64,000 bases of DNA from Oscillospiraceae bacterium (GCA_031280965.1 JAITFZ010000029.1:1-64000); one strand, 5' to 3'. Numbered from the stretch's first letter, positions 18,337 to 29,206 are shown. The notes: generated by a model from the letters alone, not told the origin. Translations and numbers: made by a program.

Positions 18337-18658
18337 AAAGTATTTTGAAAAATCTGAATTAATTCCTGCAATTGTTCAGGACGCCGGAACGGGCGATGTT
18401 TTAATGCTTGCCTACATGAACGAGCATAGTTTTAAAAAAACGCTGGAAACCGGTTATACGTGGTTTTGGAGCCGGTCACGCGGGGAGTTATGGAACAAAG
18501 GCGCAACATCGGGAAACATGCAGGAAGTGATTGAAATTTACGCCGACTGCGACCTTGATACACTGCTTATAAAAGTCGTGCAAAAAGGCCCCGCGTGTCA
18601 TACGGGAAGCATGAGTTGTTTTTTAAATAAAGTAGAGGAGAATAGTAAAAATGAGTGA
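18323..18658 (+). CDS. hisI: Phosphoribosyl-AMP cyclohydrolase
   Basis: [21 protein letters not shown]...[20 protein letters not shown]...[11 protein letters not shown]...PACHTG; start inside the GNAT 3' end. Confidence 0.94.
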   Translation: MTDIKKYFEKSELIPAIVQDAGTGDVLMLAYMNEHSFKKTLETGYTWFWSRSRGELWNKGATSGNMQEVIEIYADCDLDTLLIKVVQKGPACHTGSMSCFLNKVEENSKNE

Positions 18659-18980
18659 TGTTTTTAATAATCTTTATGAATTAATCAGTGAACGCAAAAA
18701 CAACCCGAAACAGAATTCTTACACAAGTTATCTTTTTGAAAAAGGGCTCGACAAAATTCTCAAAAAGTGCGGAGAGGAATGTTCGGAGCTGATAATTGCC
18801 GCGAAAAATTCTGATAACGATGAACTAAAAAATGAAATAGCCGACTTGATTTATCATGTCATGGTTTTGTGCGTGGAGAGCAAACTTGAATGGCGTGAAA
18901 TAGAAGAAGTTTTAAACGGACGCGGAAAGAAAACCGGAAATTTGAAACAATTTCATAATACCGATAACGATATGCTGTGA
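18651..18980 (+). CDS. hisE: Phosphoribosyl-ATP pyrophosphatase
   Basis: [31 protein letters not shown]...[13 protein letters not shown]. Confidence 0.94.
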   Translation: MSDVFNNLYELISERKNNPKQNSYTSYLFEKGLDKILKKCGEECSELIIAAKNSDNDELKNEIADLIYHVMVLCVESKLEWREIEEVLNGRGKKTGNLKQFHNTDNDML

Positions 18981-19023
18981 CTTTGCTGTTCTTTTATTTC
19001 AATAAGAGAATAGCGGGGAATTC

Positions 19024-19063
19024 CCTTTCATATAATTTACGGACGAGTTTAAATTATGAAAGG
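19024..19063 (+). promoter_or_regulatory. Hairpin covering the Shine-Dalgarno of the 19074 gene
   Basis: CCTTTCATATAATTTA...TAAATTATGAAAGG (2-nt bulge); right arm carries AAAGG upstream of ATG 19074. Confidence 0.5.
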
Positions 19064-19073
19064 AAATTGAGTT

Positions 19074-19319
19074 ATGGAAGAAATAAAAGCGGCAGAATTT
19101 TCACCGGAATATTTCCCGTCGGAAATACCGCCGATTTTTAGAACAGCGCAGATTAAAGAAAGCAAGAAGCCCCGCGGCGGAGTAGTTCTGTACCGACTTT
19201 TTGCCGCCGCGCTGATTATAATTGCATTGATTGTTTTAAAGGTCTTTTTCCCGGATATTTATGTTGTGATTGATTCGTGGCTTAATGAAAAACTTGCGCT
19301 TTCTCCTCTTACGCCGTGA
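19074..19319 (+). CDS. Short single-TM protein, candidate partner of the downstream M50 protease
   Basis: 81 aa; basic stretch then YRLFAAALIIIALIVLKVFFP; stop abuts the 19316 start. Confidence 0.6.
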   Translation: MEEIKAAEFSPEYFPSEIPPIFRTAQIKESKKPRGGVVLYRLFAAALIIIALIVLKVFFPDIYVVIDSWLNEKLALSPLTP

Positions 19320-19912
19320 TTCAAATAAAACTGCGTGAAAAAACAAGGGTAAGTATAGATTTTACTTTTTTTGCGGTAATTGCATTGTTTTTTTACTTTG
19401 ATGAAAACGGCTTAGCGTTTATGAGTGTCTGCGCTTGTATAATTCACGAAACAGGGCATTTAGCGGCGCTTTTTCTCGAAAAAAGAGAGCTCAAATCACT
19501 GACTTTCTATGGTGGCGGAATCAAGATAAATTATGATAAAAGTTTGGACGCTTCGGTGAGGTTAATTATAGCGGGCAGCCTTTTGAATTTTACGGTTTTC
19601 ATAATTTTTTACTTTATTTTTCATGCAAATTTAATGTTAAAAGTTTTCGCTTTAATTAATTTGATAATTGGAATTTTTAATCTTTTTCCGGTTAGATTTT
19701 TTGACGGCGGTCGCTTACTTGAAAAAATATTAATCAAACTTTTTCATGCAGGAAAAGCACTGTCAATATTAAGAAAAACTGAAATTGTAACCACTTTATT
19801 TACAATCATAATGCCTATTTTTATCATAGCTTCGGGAAATATAAATCCAACGCTTTTAATTGTAATGCTTTATATTATAATTTCAGATATTATATATAAA
19901 AAGGAATGTTAA
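19316..19912 (+). CDS. M50-family intramembrane metalloprotease (SpoIVFB-like)
   Basis: HExxH motif CIIHETGHLAALF and NLFPVRFFDGGRLL in a multi-TM protein. Confidence 0.85.
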   Translation: MIQIKLREKTRVSIDFTFFAVIALFFYFDENGLAFMSVCACIIHETGHLAALFLEKRELKSLTFYGGGIKINYDKSLDASVRLIIAGSLLNFTVFIIFYFIFHANLMLKVFALINLIIGIFNLFPVRFFDGGRLLEKILIKLFHAGKALSILRKTEIVTTLFTIIMPIFIIASGNINPTLLIVMLYIIISDIIYKKEC

Positions 19913-19913
19913 A

Positions 19914-21728
19914 ATGTATAAGGAAAAACTTGACAAAATACTGTTGAATGTGCAAAAACCTGCACGTTATATTGGCGGAGAAGTGAATTCAGTCAGTAAA
20001 GATAAAAGCAAAGTTGACGTGCGTTTTGCGTTTTGCTTTCCCGAAACATACGATATAGGAATGTCGCATCTCGGCATGAAAATCCTGTATTCGCTTAAAA
20101 ATAATGTTGAAAATTACTGGTGTGAACGAGTTTTTATGCCTTTACCCGATATGGCGGCGGAAATGCGGAAAAACGACATACTGCTTTACGGGCTGGAAAG
20201 CCTTGAACCTGTTCGCAATTTTGATTTTATCGGTTTTACTTTACAGTACGAACTGACATACACAAACATACTCGCCATGCTTGATTTGGCGGGTTTACCC
20301 GTGCTTGCAAGCGCGAGAAAAAACCTTAATCCGATTGTGGTCGGGGGAGGACCGTGCGCTTGTAATCCCGAGCCGCTTACGGACTTTTTTGACTTATTCG
20401 TAATGGGTGAAGGCGAAGAAGTCAATCTTGAATTAATGAGCCTTTACGAAACATGCAAAAGCGAGAAAAAAAGCAAATCCGAATTTCTTGAAAAAGCCGC
20501 ACAAATAGATGGAATATACGTACCATTGTTATATAATGTAACATACAAAACTAATAATACAATTAATAAAATAACTCCGGAAAAAACTGTAAAAAAACGT
20601 ATAGTTAAGGAACTTGACAAGGCGTTCACGCCGGATAAATTCGTAGTTCCTTTCTGTGAAATCGTACACGACCGCGCAATTTCTGAGATTTTGCGCGGTT
20701 GTATTCGTGGATGCAGGTTTTGTCAGGCGGGATTTATTTATCGCCCTTACCGCGAAAGGAGCGAGGATAAAATCCTCGGAAATATTAAATCATTATGCGA
20801 AAACACAGGCTATGACGAGGTTTCGTTGTCTTCATTAAGTACGGGCGATTACGGAAAAATTGAAGAATTGCTTGTCAGGTTAACCAATTATACAAGCAGT
20901 AAAAATATAAACTTATCGCTTCCGTCAATGCGGATTGACAGCTTTAATGATGAGATTTTGCAACAAGTCAAGAGCGTTCGCAAGAGCGGGCTTACTTTTG
21001 CGCCGGAAGCGGGAACACAGCGTCTGCGCGATATTATAAACAAAAATATAACAGAAGAAGATATTTTAAAAGGCTGTAAAATCGCTTTTGAAGGCGGTTA
21101 TACAAGCGTAAAGCTGTACTTTATGCTCGGACTTCCCGGTGAAACTGATGATGATTTAGAGGGAATTAAACACTTGATTGACAAAATAATCGACTTGTAT
21201 TACGCTCTTCCGAATCGCCCGAAAGGCAAGCAAATATCAGTATCCGTGACGCTTTCCACTTTTATTCCCAAGCCTTTCACGCCTTTCGAGTTTGAGCCGC
21301 AGCTTTCACGTGAGGAAATCACTCGCCGCCGTAAATTCCTGCTCGGTATTTTAAAAAACAAAAAGGTCAGCATAAGCTGGTCGGATTACGATGTTTCGGT
21401 ATTGGAAGCGGCTTTGGCGCGGGGCGACAGGCGACTCGGACAGGTTATAATGAGAGCGTGGAAGAGTGGTTGCGAGCTTGACGGCTGGGAAGAGCATTTC
21501 GATTTTGAGAAGTGGGAAAAGGCGTTTGCCGACTGCGGAACCGACATGACGTTTTACGCAAACAGGCGACGCGAATATGACGAAATCCCGCCTTGGGCGA
21601 TGCTCGACATGTTAGTCAGCAGGGAATTTTTAATAGCGGAAAACAAACGTGCTGTAAGCGGAATTACAACACCGTCATGCCGCGAAAAGTGCGCAGGATG
21701 CGGCATTGGAGGTGTTTGCAATGAGTAA
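19914..21728 (+). CDS. B12-binding-type radical SAM protein (TIGR03960-like)
   Basis: EILRGCIRGCRFCQAGFIYRPYRERS; B12-binding-like N-term CFPETYDIGMSHLGMKILY. Confidence 0.9.
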   Translation: MYKEKLDKILLNVQKPARYIGGEVNSVSKDKSKVDVRFAFCFPETYDIGMSHLGMKILYSLKNNVENYWCERVFMPLPDMAAEMRKNDILLYGLESLEPVRNFDFIGFTLQYELTYTNILAMLDLAGLPVLASARKNLNPIVVGGGPCACNPEPLTDFFDLFVMGEGEEVNLELMSLYETCKSEKKSKSEFLEKAAQIDGIYVPLLYNVTYKTNNTINKITPEKTVKKRIVKELDKAFTPDKFVVPFCEIVHDRAISEILRGCIRGCRFCQAGFIYRPYRERSEDKILGNIKSLCENTGYDEVSLSSLSTGDYGKIEELLVRLTNYTSSKNINLSLPSMRIDSFNDEILQQVKSVRKSGLTFAPEAGTQRLRDIINKNITEEDILKGCKIAFEGGYTSVKLYFMLGLPGETDDDLEGIKHLIDKIIDLYYALPNRPKGKQISVSVTLSTFIPKPFTPFEFEPQLSREEITRRRKFLLGILKNKKVSISWSDYDVSVLEAALARGDRRLGQVIMRAWKSGCELDGWEEHFDFEKWEKAFADCGTDMTFYANRRREYDEIPPWAMLDMLVSREFLIAENKRAVSGITTPSCREKCAGCGIGGVCNE

Positions 21729-22344
21729 ACCAATGCGCGTGTTTTTCAGGAAAACAGGCAGGGCGAAATACATTTCCCACCTTGATTTACAACGGACAAT
21801 GCAACGTGCATTGAAGCGCGCCACTTTACCCGTGTGGGAAACCGAAGGCTTCAATCCGCACATCTACCTTACATTCGCATTGCCGCTTTCGCTCGGAATC
21901 GAAGGCGTTTGCGAATCGTTTGACATTAAGATGACAGGCGAAATTTCAACTGATGAAATCCGCGCCCATCTTAACGCCGCGCTGACCGAAGACTTGAAGA
22001 TAATATGCGTTGCAGAGCCTGTTTACAGGCACACTGAAATTCAAAAAGCCGAATATGAGATTTTATTAAATGAGACCGATAAATTCACAGAATTTCTAAA
22101 TCAAAACGAAATAATTATTAAAAAGAAAACAAAAAAAGGTGAAATACAAACAGACATAAAACCGCTGATTGAATTAAGGGCGGTTGAGGGTGAAAAAATA
22201 ACCCTGCTTCTGCCCGCCGGAACAGGATTAAACGTCAATCCGATTCAGGTAATAAGCGCGTTCGGCGCGTTTCGCGGCGCAGAATTACAAGCGGACGTAA
22301 CGCGGACGGCAGTTTTCTGCGCGGACGGAAAGGCTTTTATTTGA
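21706..22344 (+). CDS. DUF2344 / TIGR03936 family protein
   Basis: MRVFFRKTGRAKYISHLDLQRTMQRALKRATLPVWETEGFNPHIYLTFALPLSLGIEG. Confidence 0.88.
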   Translation: MEVFAMSKPMRVFFRKTGRAKYISHLDLQRTMQRALKRATLPVWETEGFNPHIYLTFALPLSLGIEGVCESFDIKMTGEISTDEIRAHLNAALTEDLKIICVAEPVYRHTEIQKAEYEILLNETDKFTEFLNQNEIIIKKKTKKGEIQTDIKPLIELRAVEGEKITLLLPAGTGLNVNPIQVISAFGAFRGAELQADVTRTAVFCADGKAFI

Positions 22345-22369
22345 CAAATCGAAAAAATTATGTTAAAAT
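22341..22369 (+). promoter_or_regulatory. Sigma-A promoter for ilvB
   Basis: TTGACA-17-TAAAAT; -35 overlaps the TGA stop of the upstream gene. Confidence 0.65.
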
Positions 22370-22420
22370 GAAAAATGTATATTCGATATGTCAAAGATGA
22401 AACAGTATTAACCGCCAGAG

Positions 22421-24052
22421 GTGAAAGCTTTGTCACATAAAATAACAGCCGCAGAAGCTCTTGTAAAATGCCTTGAAGCCGAGGGAATCAAGACGATTTT
22501 CGGTTATCCGGGCGCTGCAATCTGCCCCTTTTATAATAAACTGATTGACAGTAAAATTGAGCATATTTTAGTGCGGCATGAAGCCAACGCAGGTCATGCC
22601 GCAAACGGCTATGCACGGCTCACCGGCAAGCCCGCTGTCTGCGTCGCAACTTCGGGACCGGGCGCAACTAACCTTATAACCGCGATAGCAACCGCTTTCA
22701 TGGACAGTATACCGATGGTGGTTATAACAGGACAGGTCTGTACCGACCAAATCGGGCGCGACGTGTTTCAGGAAGCCGATATAACAGGCGCGGCACAGCC
22801 TTTCGTCAAGCACAGCTACCTCATTAAAGATGCCGCACTCATTCCCGAAACAGTCAAAAAAGCCTTTTATATAGCGGGAACAGGCAGACCGGGACCAGTT
22901 CTGCTTGACGTTCCTATGGATGTGCAATTACAGGAAATTGAGTTCAGCTACCCGGAAAGCGTTGAAATAAGCAGTTATAAGCCCAAATGCGAAGGTAATA
23001 AACTGCAAATCAAGCGTGTTGTCGAAACAATAAAAGAAGCCGGAAAGCCGTTGATTTGTGCGGGCGGCGGATTGTTTAACGCCGGAGCAAAGGATTTATT
23101 GCAAAGCATTGCAGAAACCGCTAATATTCCAGTAATCTGTACTATGATGGGCATTAGTTTGATGCCGCACGACCATCCGCTTTTTCTCGGCATGATTGGT
23201 ATGCACGGAAAAAGCGCACCGAATCAAGCTATTTCCGAGTGCGATTTGTTAATTCTGCTCGGCGCAAGGGTCGGCGACAGAGCGGTCACGGCAATAAAGA
23301 ACCGCGATGATTTAAAGGTCATTCACATAGATATAGACCCGGCAGAAATAGGCAAGAATCTGCCTGTCAGCGTTCCTGTAGTCGGCGACTTAAAGGCAGT
23401 ACTGACGCAACTTTCCGAAGTAATAGAGCGTGGAAATAATGTCGAATGGATTTCATATTTACAGGATTTAAAAGCACGGAAAAGTACGCCCGAACTTCAC
23501 AAAAACGGAGTAAACCCCGCCGCTTTCATAGATAAGTTAAGCAGACTATTACCCGGGAAATGTGTGGTTTCCGCAGATGTCGGGCAGAATCAGATTTGGA
23601 CGGCGAACAACATAAAACTTAACGGCGGTCGCTTTATAACATCGGGCGGAATGGGTACAATGGGTTATTCGGTTCCGGCGGCAATCGGTGCGAAGTCGGC
23701 AGTGCCGGAATATGAAGTTATTGCTGTCTGCGGCGACGGAAGTTTTCAAATGCAGTCAATGGAACTCGCAACCATGCTTCAGCACGGGATTAATGTTAAA
23801 GTAATTATAATGGCGAACAATCGCCTTGGTATGGTTAGAGAATTCCAGACTAATAATTATGAAGACAGGCAAACCGCTGTTTTTCTTGACGGAAGCCCCG
23901 ATTTTGTGAAACTTGCCGCCGCTTACGGCATTGAGGGCGAGTATGTGAACGAAATTTCCGAAGCTGAAAAAGCGCTTAAAAACCTTATTAAATCAGACAA
24001 ACCGTATATTTTGCAGGTAAAAGTAGACGAGAACGAGAAGTCGGTTATATAG
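22421..24052 (+). CDS. ilvB: Acetolactate synthase large subunit
   Basis: FGYPGAAICPFYNKL...HEANAGHAANGYARLTGKPAVCVATSGPGATNL...GDGSFQM. Confidence 0.96.
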   Translation: MKALSHKITAAEALVKCLEAEGIKTIFGYPGAAICPFYNKLIDSKIEHILVRHEANAGHAANGYARLTGKPAVCVATSGPGATNLITAIATAFMDSIPMVVITGQVCTDQIGRDVFQEADITGAAQPFVKHSYLIKDAALIPETVKKAFYIAGTGRPGPVLLDVPMDVQLQEIEFSYPESVEISSYKPKCEGNKLQIKRVVETIKEAGKPLICAGGGLFNAGAKDLLQSIAETANIPVICTMMGISLMPHDHPLFLGMIGMHGKSAPNQAISECDLLILLGARVGDRAVTAIKNRDDLKVIHIDIDPAEIGKNLPVSVPVVGDLKAVLTQLSEVIERGNNVEWISYLQDLKARKSTPELHKNGVNPAAFIDKLSRLLPGKCVVSADVGQNQIWTANNIKLNGGRFITSGGMGTMGYSVPAAIGAKSAVPEYEVIAVCGDGSFQMQSMELATMLQHGINVKVIIMANNRLGMVREFQTNNYEDRQTAVFLDGSPDFVKLAAAYGIEGEYVNEISEAEKALKNLIKSDKPYILQVKVDENEKSVI

Positions 24053-24138
24053 GAGATTAAAACTTTTTAAAACAGAATCTGCCGTTAGGGGAGGTTAGTT
24101 TTAACGGCTCATTGAAGCCGGAAGGGAATGATGAAAAT

Positions 24139-24630
24139 ATGAGACACACAATTTCAATATTAGTCGAGAACAACGCCGGTGTCCTCGCCAGAATTTCGGG
24201 GCTTTTTGCGCGGCGCGGCTATAATATCCACAGTCTTGCGGTCGGCGTGACCGATAACGATAAGGTTTCGCGCATAACAATAGTCGCGGAGGGTTCGGAT
24301 TATACCCTTGAGCAAATAGAGAAGCAGTTGAATAAGCTGATTGACATTATAAAAGTCCGTTCACTGCCTGCGGATAAACTGCTCGCAAGGGAACTCGTGC
24401 TTGTAAAGGTAAGCTGCAAACCCGCACAGCGTTCGGAAATTATCGACATCGCGGAAATTACAACCGCGAAAATCTCCGATGTTTCGCCTGAAACTATGAC
24501 GCTTGAGCTTTCGGGGAACCAGTATAATATCGCTACTTTTGAGGAATTGCTAAGACCTTATGAAATCATCGAAATCGTGCGGACAGGCACAGTCGCAATG
24601 CAGAAGGGGAGCGGGGGATTGAGAGTTTAA
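24139..24630 (+). CDS. ilvN: Acetolactate synthase small subunit
   Basis: HTISILVENNAGVLARISGLFARRGYNIHSLAVG. Confidence 0.95.
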   Translation: MRHTISILVENNAGVLARISGLFARRGYNIHSLAVGVTDNDKVSRITIVAEGSDYTLEQIEKQLNKLIDIIKVRSLPADKLLARELVLVKVSCKPAQRSEIIDIAEITTAKISDVSPETMTLELSGNQYNIATFEELLRPYEIIEIVRTGTVAMQKGSGGLRV

Positions 24631-25472
24631 TGGGCGTAAATTATCGAAATACACAAACCGGATGGGAGCGGGACAAAAGAACACTCTTTGATGAAATCGT
24701 TGACAATTACGACAGGGAACGACCGGATTACCCCCGCGAGTTATTCGATGATTTAATCGAATATTTGGGCGCGGGCGAGAATAAAAAAGCCCTTGAAATA
24801 GGTGCCGGAACCGGAAAATCAACAACACCGCTTCTTGACGCGGGATACAATGTAACCGCCGTGGAACCGGGTGAAAATATGGCGGAATTTCTGCGAAATA
24901 AATTTAAAGGAAACAGTAATTTTAATGTAATCGTGTCCGATTTTGAGAAATTTTCATTAGAAGAGGAAAATTATAATTTAGTGTACGCAGCAACCGCCTT
25001 TCACTGGGTAGAGCCGCAAATCGGGTGTCCGAAAGTTTTTCGTATACTAAAAAGCGGCGGTGTGTTTGCGCTATTCCGCTACAACGCCGTTCCGTCTATC
25101 GGCGAAACACTTTATGAAGCCGTTCAGGAAATCTACGAAAAGCATTATTACAACCATTATACATCTAATAAAAGGCCCGTTAAAAAATCTCATGATGATT
25201 TTTGCACACCTGCCGAAATCTTGCATAGTTTTGGGTTTGCGGACATGAAAGAATACGGATTCTGCAATTTAAAGATGAAACTATATGACGTAAGCCGCAC
25301 GTTTACGGCAGATGAATTTGTTGCAATCCGCGATACTTTTCCCGACCACCGCGGGCTTCCTGAAAGCAACAGAACCGCCTTGTATGCGGGATTAAAAGAA
25401 GTGATTTTAAAACACGGCGGACAGTACGATGAGAAATATACTTTCCAGCTTTATATGGGAAGAAAGTTATAA
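24630..25472 (+). CDS. Class I SAM-dependent methyltransferase
   Basis: ALEIGAGTGKSTTPLLDAGYNVTAVEPGENM...YAATAFHWV. Confidence 0.85.
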   Translation: MGVNYRNTQTGWERDKRTLFDEIVDNYDRERPDYPRELFDDLIEYLGAGENKKALEIGAGTGKSTTPLLDAGYNVTAVEPGENMAEFLRNKFKGNSNFNVIVSDFEKFSLEEENYNLVYAATAFHWVEPQIGCPKVFRILKSGGVFALFRYNAVPSIGETLYEAVQEIYEKHYYNHYTSNKRPVKKSHDDFCTPAEILHSFGFADMKEYGFCNLKMKLYDVSRTFTADEFVAIRDTFPDHRGLPESNRTALYAGLKEVILKHGGQYDEKYTFQLYMGRKL

Positions 25473-25479
25473 ACAATAA

Positions 25480-26502
<1,023 letters not shown>

Positions 26503-26508
26503 AAGCAA

Positions 26509-26533
26509 AACCGCCGCTTCAAATGCGGCGGTT
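26509..26533. terminator. Bidirectional terminator between convergent genes
   Basis: AACCGCCGC ttcaaat GCGGCGGTT. Confidence 0.8.
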
Positions 26534-26547
26534 AACTCTACTTAATT

Positions 26548-26862
26548 TTACTGAATAAACTTCACAGCCGTTCCATACACGATTACCTCTGCCGTACCCT
26601 GCATTACTTCGCAGGAAACGAAGCGCACGTTAATTACAGCGTCTGCACCTATTGATGCAGCATCTTGAATCATGCGGTTTGTAGCGGTCACTCTCGCCTC
26701 GTTCATCATCTCGGTGTAGCCCTTGATTTCGCCGCCGACAATGGTTTTGAAGCCCGCCATCATATCTCTTCCGATATGCTTCGCCCGAACAACGCTGCCT
26801 TTTACAAGCGATAAAGTATGCAGGTTTTTCCCGGTGATAAAATCAGTGTTTACAAGTATCAT
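26548..26862 (-). CDS. UPF0145/YbjQ heavy-metal-binding domain protein
   Basis: GSVVRAKHIGRDMMAGFKTIVGGEIKGYTEMMNEAR...GADAVINVRF. Confidence 0.9.
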   Translation of the reverse strand: MILVNTDFITGKNLHTLSLVKGSVVRAKHIGRDMMAGFKTIVGGEIKGYTEMMNEARVTATNRMIQDAASIGADAVINVRFVSCEVMQGTAEVIVYGTAVKFIQ

Positions 26863-26915
26863 GTCAGTTCTCCTTAAAAATTATATTAGAATATAAATTT
26901 AAGTATACCACATAT

Positions 26916-26944
26916 TTGACATATAGTCAATTACATGTTAAAAT
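26916..26944 (+). promoter_or_regulatory. Sigma-A promoter, predicted leaderless rimM mRNA
   Basis: TTGACA-17-TAAAAT ending 6 nt before ATG 26951; no SD. Confidence 0.6.
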
Positions 26945-26950
26945 AATGTT

Positions 26951-27454
26951 ATGAAAAAATATCTTGAAATTCTCGAAATCACCAAACCGCACGGCTTAAA
27001 AGGCGAAATGCGCGCTAAATACTACTGCGACGACCCTGATGAAATAGAGCAGTTCGCCGTTTTATATTTAGGCGGGAAGAAAGAACCCGTGAAGCTGATT
27101 TCATGCAGACTTATAAAAAACATGGCGGTGATTATGCTTGACGGCGTTAATACAATAGAGCGGGCGCAGAAGCTTGCGGGAGAATTTCTCTACATCGACA
27201 GGGAAGACGTGGAGCTTGATGAAGACGTGTGGTTTATCTGTGATTTAATCGGTTTGGATGTTTTTGATGCCGATACGGGTGAGTTGTACGGAAAAGTCGT
27301 GGAAATCCTGCAAAACGCGCCTGCGGATGTTTATTGTATCAAAGCCGATGACGGCAGACAATTGCTTTTCCCGTCAATTCCGGAAGTGCTGATTGACGTG
27401 AATACAGATGAAGGGAAAATACTAATCAGACCGCTGAAAGGCTTGTTTGAGTAG
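26951..27454 (+). CDS. rimM: 16S rRNA processing protein RimM
   Basis: ILEITKPHGLKGEMRAKYYCDDPDEIEQ...LIGLDVFD; followed by trmD. Confidence 0.93.
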   Translation: MKKYLEILEITKPHGLKGEMRAKYYCDDPDEIEQFAVLYLGGKKEPVKLISCRLIKNMAVIMLDGVNTIERAQKLAGEFLYIDREDVELDEDVWFICDLIGLDVFDADTGELYGKVVEILQNAPADVYCIKADDGRQLLFPSIPEVLIDVNTDEGKILIRPLKGLFE

Positions 27455-27471
27455 CCCGGGAGCATAAAAAC

Positions 27472-28143
27472 ATGAAAATAGATATACTGACGCTGTTTCC
27501 CGAGATGTGCGGGAATTATCTCGGTGAAAGTATAATCGGCAGAGCGCGAAAGGCGGGCTTCATCGAAGTAAACTGCCGTAATATCCGCGATTATACAACA
27601 GACAAGCATCGCCGCGTTGACGATAAGGCTTATGGCGGCGGCACGGGCATGGTTATGCAGGCACAGCCGATTTACGATTGCGTAATGAGTATAGTCGGCG
27701 ATAACAGTGCGCGTTTGATTTATATGTCGCCGCAAGGCAAGCCGCTTAACCAGAAACTTGTGAAAGAACTCGCGGGAGAACAGCGGCTTGTAATTCTTTG
27801 CGGTCATTATGAGGGTGTAGACAGGCGTGTGCTTGATGAACTCGGCTTTGAGGAGATTTCAATAGGTGATTATGTAGTGACGGGGGGAGAACTGCCCGCG
27901 CTTATACTTACAGACGCCGTGGCGAGGCTTCAGGAGGGTGTGCTTCCGAACCAAGACGCATTCACCGAAGAAAGCCATTATAACGGTTTACTTGAAGAGC
28001 CGAAATACACCCGCCCCGAAGTTTGGCGCGGCAGAAAGGTTCCCGACGTGCTTATTTCAGGTCATCACGCCAATATAGAAAAGTGGAAAAAGGAACAAAG
28101 CAGGAAAATTACGCAGGAGAAGCGCCCTGACATGTTGACATAA
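27472..28143 (+). CDS. trmD: tRNA (guanine-N1)-methyltransferase
   Basis: IDILTLFPEMCGNYLGESIIGRA...YGGGTGMVM...CGHYEGVDRR...ISIGDYVVTGGELPA. Confidence 0.96.
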   Translation: MKIDILTLFPEMCGNYLGESIIGRARKAGFIEVNCRNIRDYTTDKHRRVDDKAYGGGTGMVMQAQPIYDCVMSIVGDNSARLIYMSPQGKPLNQKLVKELAGEQRLVILCGHYEGVDRRVLDELGFEEISIGDYVVTGGELPALILTDAVARLQEGVLPNQDAFTEESHYNGLLEEPKYTRPEVWRGRKVPDVLISGHHANIEKWKKEQSRKITQEKRPDMLT

Positions 28144-28163
28144 GCATTAACTCGTGGTACAAT
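28135..28163 (+). promoter_or_regulatory. Promoter for the GH43 gene overlapping the trmD 3' end
   Basis: TTGACA-17-TACAAT with upstream TGG (extended -10). Confidence 0.7.
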
Positions 28164-28199
28164 GTAATTTAATACAATCATAACGGAGGATTAAACGCA

Positions 28200-29192
28200 A
28201 TGGAAAAAATTTCCGGTTTTAAAACCCCATTAGTTTCGCATATCTACACCGCAGACCCGTCGGCGCACGTTTTTGAAGGAAAGCTCTATATCTATCCTTC
28301 TCACGACCTTGAGAACGAGGGGCTTGACGACGGCAAAGGCGACCATTTTAAAATGCAGGATTATCATGTTCTGTCGATGGACGATATAGGCGCACCCTGC
28401 GTAGACCACGGTGAGGCGCTTCATATAAAAGATGTTCCGTGGGCAAGCGAGCAAATGTGGGCGCCCGACGCCGCATATAAAGACGGTACATATTTCTTTT
28501 ATTTTCCCGCTAAGGATAAGGACGGCATCTTCCGTGTGGGCGTAGCGACAAGCAAAATCCCTGCCGGACCGTTTAAAGCTGAGCCGAATTATATCCCCGG
28601 CAGTTACAGTATAGACCCTGCTGTTTTTGTTGACGATGACGGAAGAGCTTATATGTATAACGGCGGGCTTTGGGGCGGACAGCTTGAAAGGTGGAAGACC
28701 GGCTCGTATAATCCGAATGAACCCCATTCGGAAGCACCTTTCACTGACGAAGACGCGCTTGGGCCTTGGGTTGCGGAAATGAGCGACGATATGCTGACCT
28801 TCAAAACCGAGCCTGAGGAATTCAAGATTCTTGACGAGAACGGCGCACCTTTAAAGGCAAGCGATGAAGAGAGAAGGTTCTTTGAAGCGCCGTGGTTACA
28901 TAAGTTTAATGGTAAGTACTACTTATCCTATTCGACAGGAAACACTCACTTCATCTGTTACGCCGAGAGCGAAACCCCGCTCGGTCCCTTTACATATAAA
29001 GGCAGGGTTTTGGAACCGGTGCTTGGATGGACGAACCATCATTCAATCGTTGAATTTAAAGGAAAATGGTATCTTTTCTATCACGACAGTTCGCTTTCGG
29101 GCGGGAAAACGCACCTGCGTAACGCAATGTATACCGAGCTTGAAATTGCACCGGACGGGACTATTACAACTATAAAACCTTATGGGGATTAA
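28200..29192 (+). CDS. Glycoside hydrolase family 43-type protein
   Basis: YTADPSAHVFEGKLYIYPSHD...MWAPDAAYKDGTYFFYFPA...IDPAVFVDDDGRAYMYNGG...FEAPWLHKFNGKYYLSYST. Confidence 0.88.
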   Translation: MEKISGFKTPLVSHIYTADPSAHVFEGKLYIYPSHDLENEGLDDGKGDHFKMQDYHVLSMDDIGAPCVDHGEALHIKDVPWASEQMWAPDAAYKDGTYFFYFPAKDKDGIFRVGVATSKIPAGPFKAEPNYIPGSYSIDPAVFVDDDGRAYMYNGGLWGGQLERWKTGSYNPNEPHSEAPFTDEDALGPWVAEMSDDMLTFKTEPEEFKILDENGAPLKASDEERRFFEAPWLHKFNGKYYLSYSTGNTHFICYAESETPLGPFTYKGRVLEPVLGWTNHHSIVEFKGKWYLFYHDSSLSGGKTHLRNAMYTELEIAPDGTITTIKPYGD

Positions 29193-29206
29193 AGGAGTAT
29201 AAAAAT

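Noticed and set aside
22345-22421. Branched-chain T-box/leader peptide before ilvB
   Set aside because: Only about 50 nt between the predicted start of transcription and the GTG; no T-box motif or Leu/Ile/Val-rich ORF.
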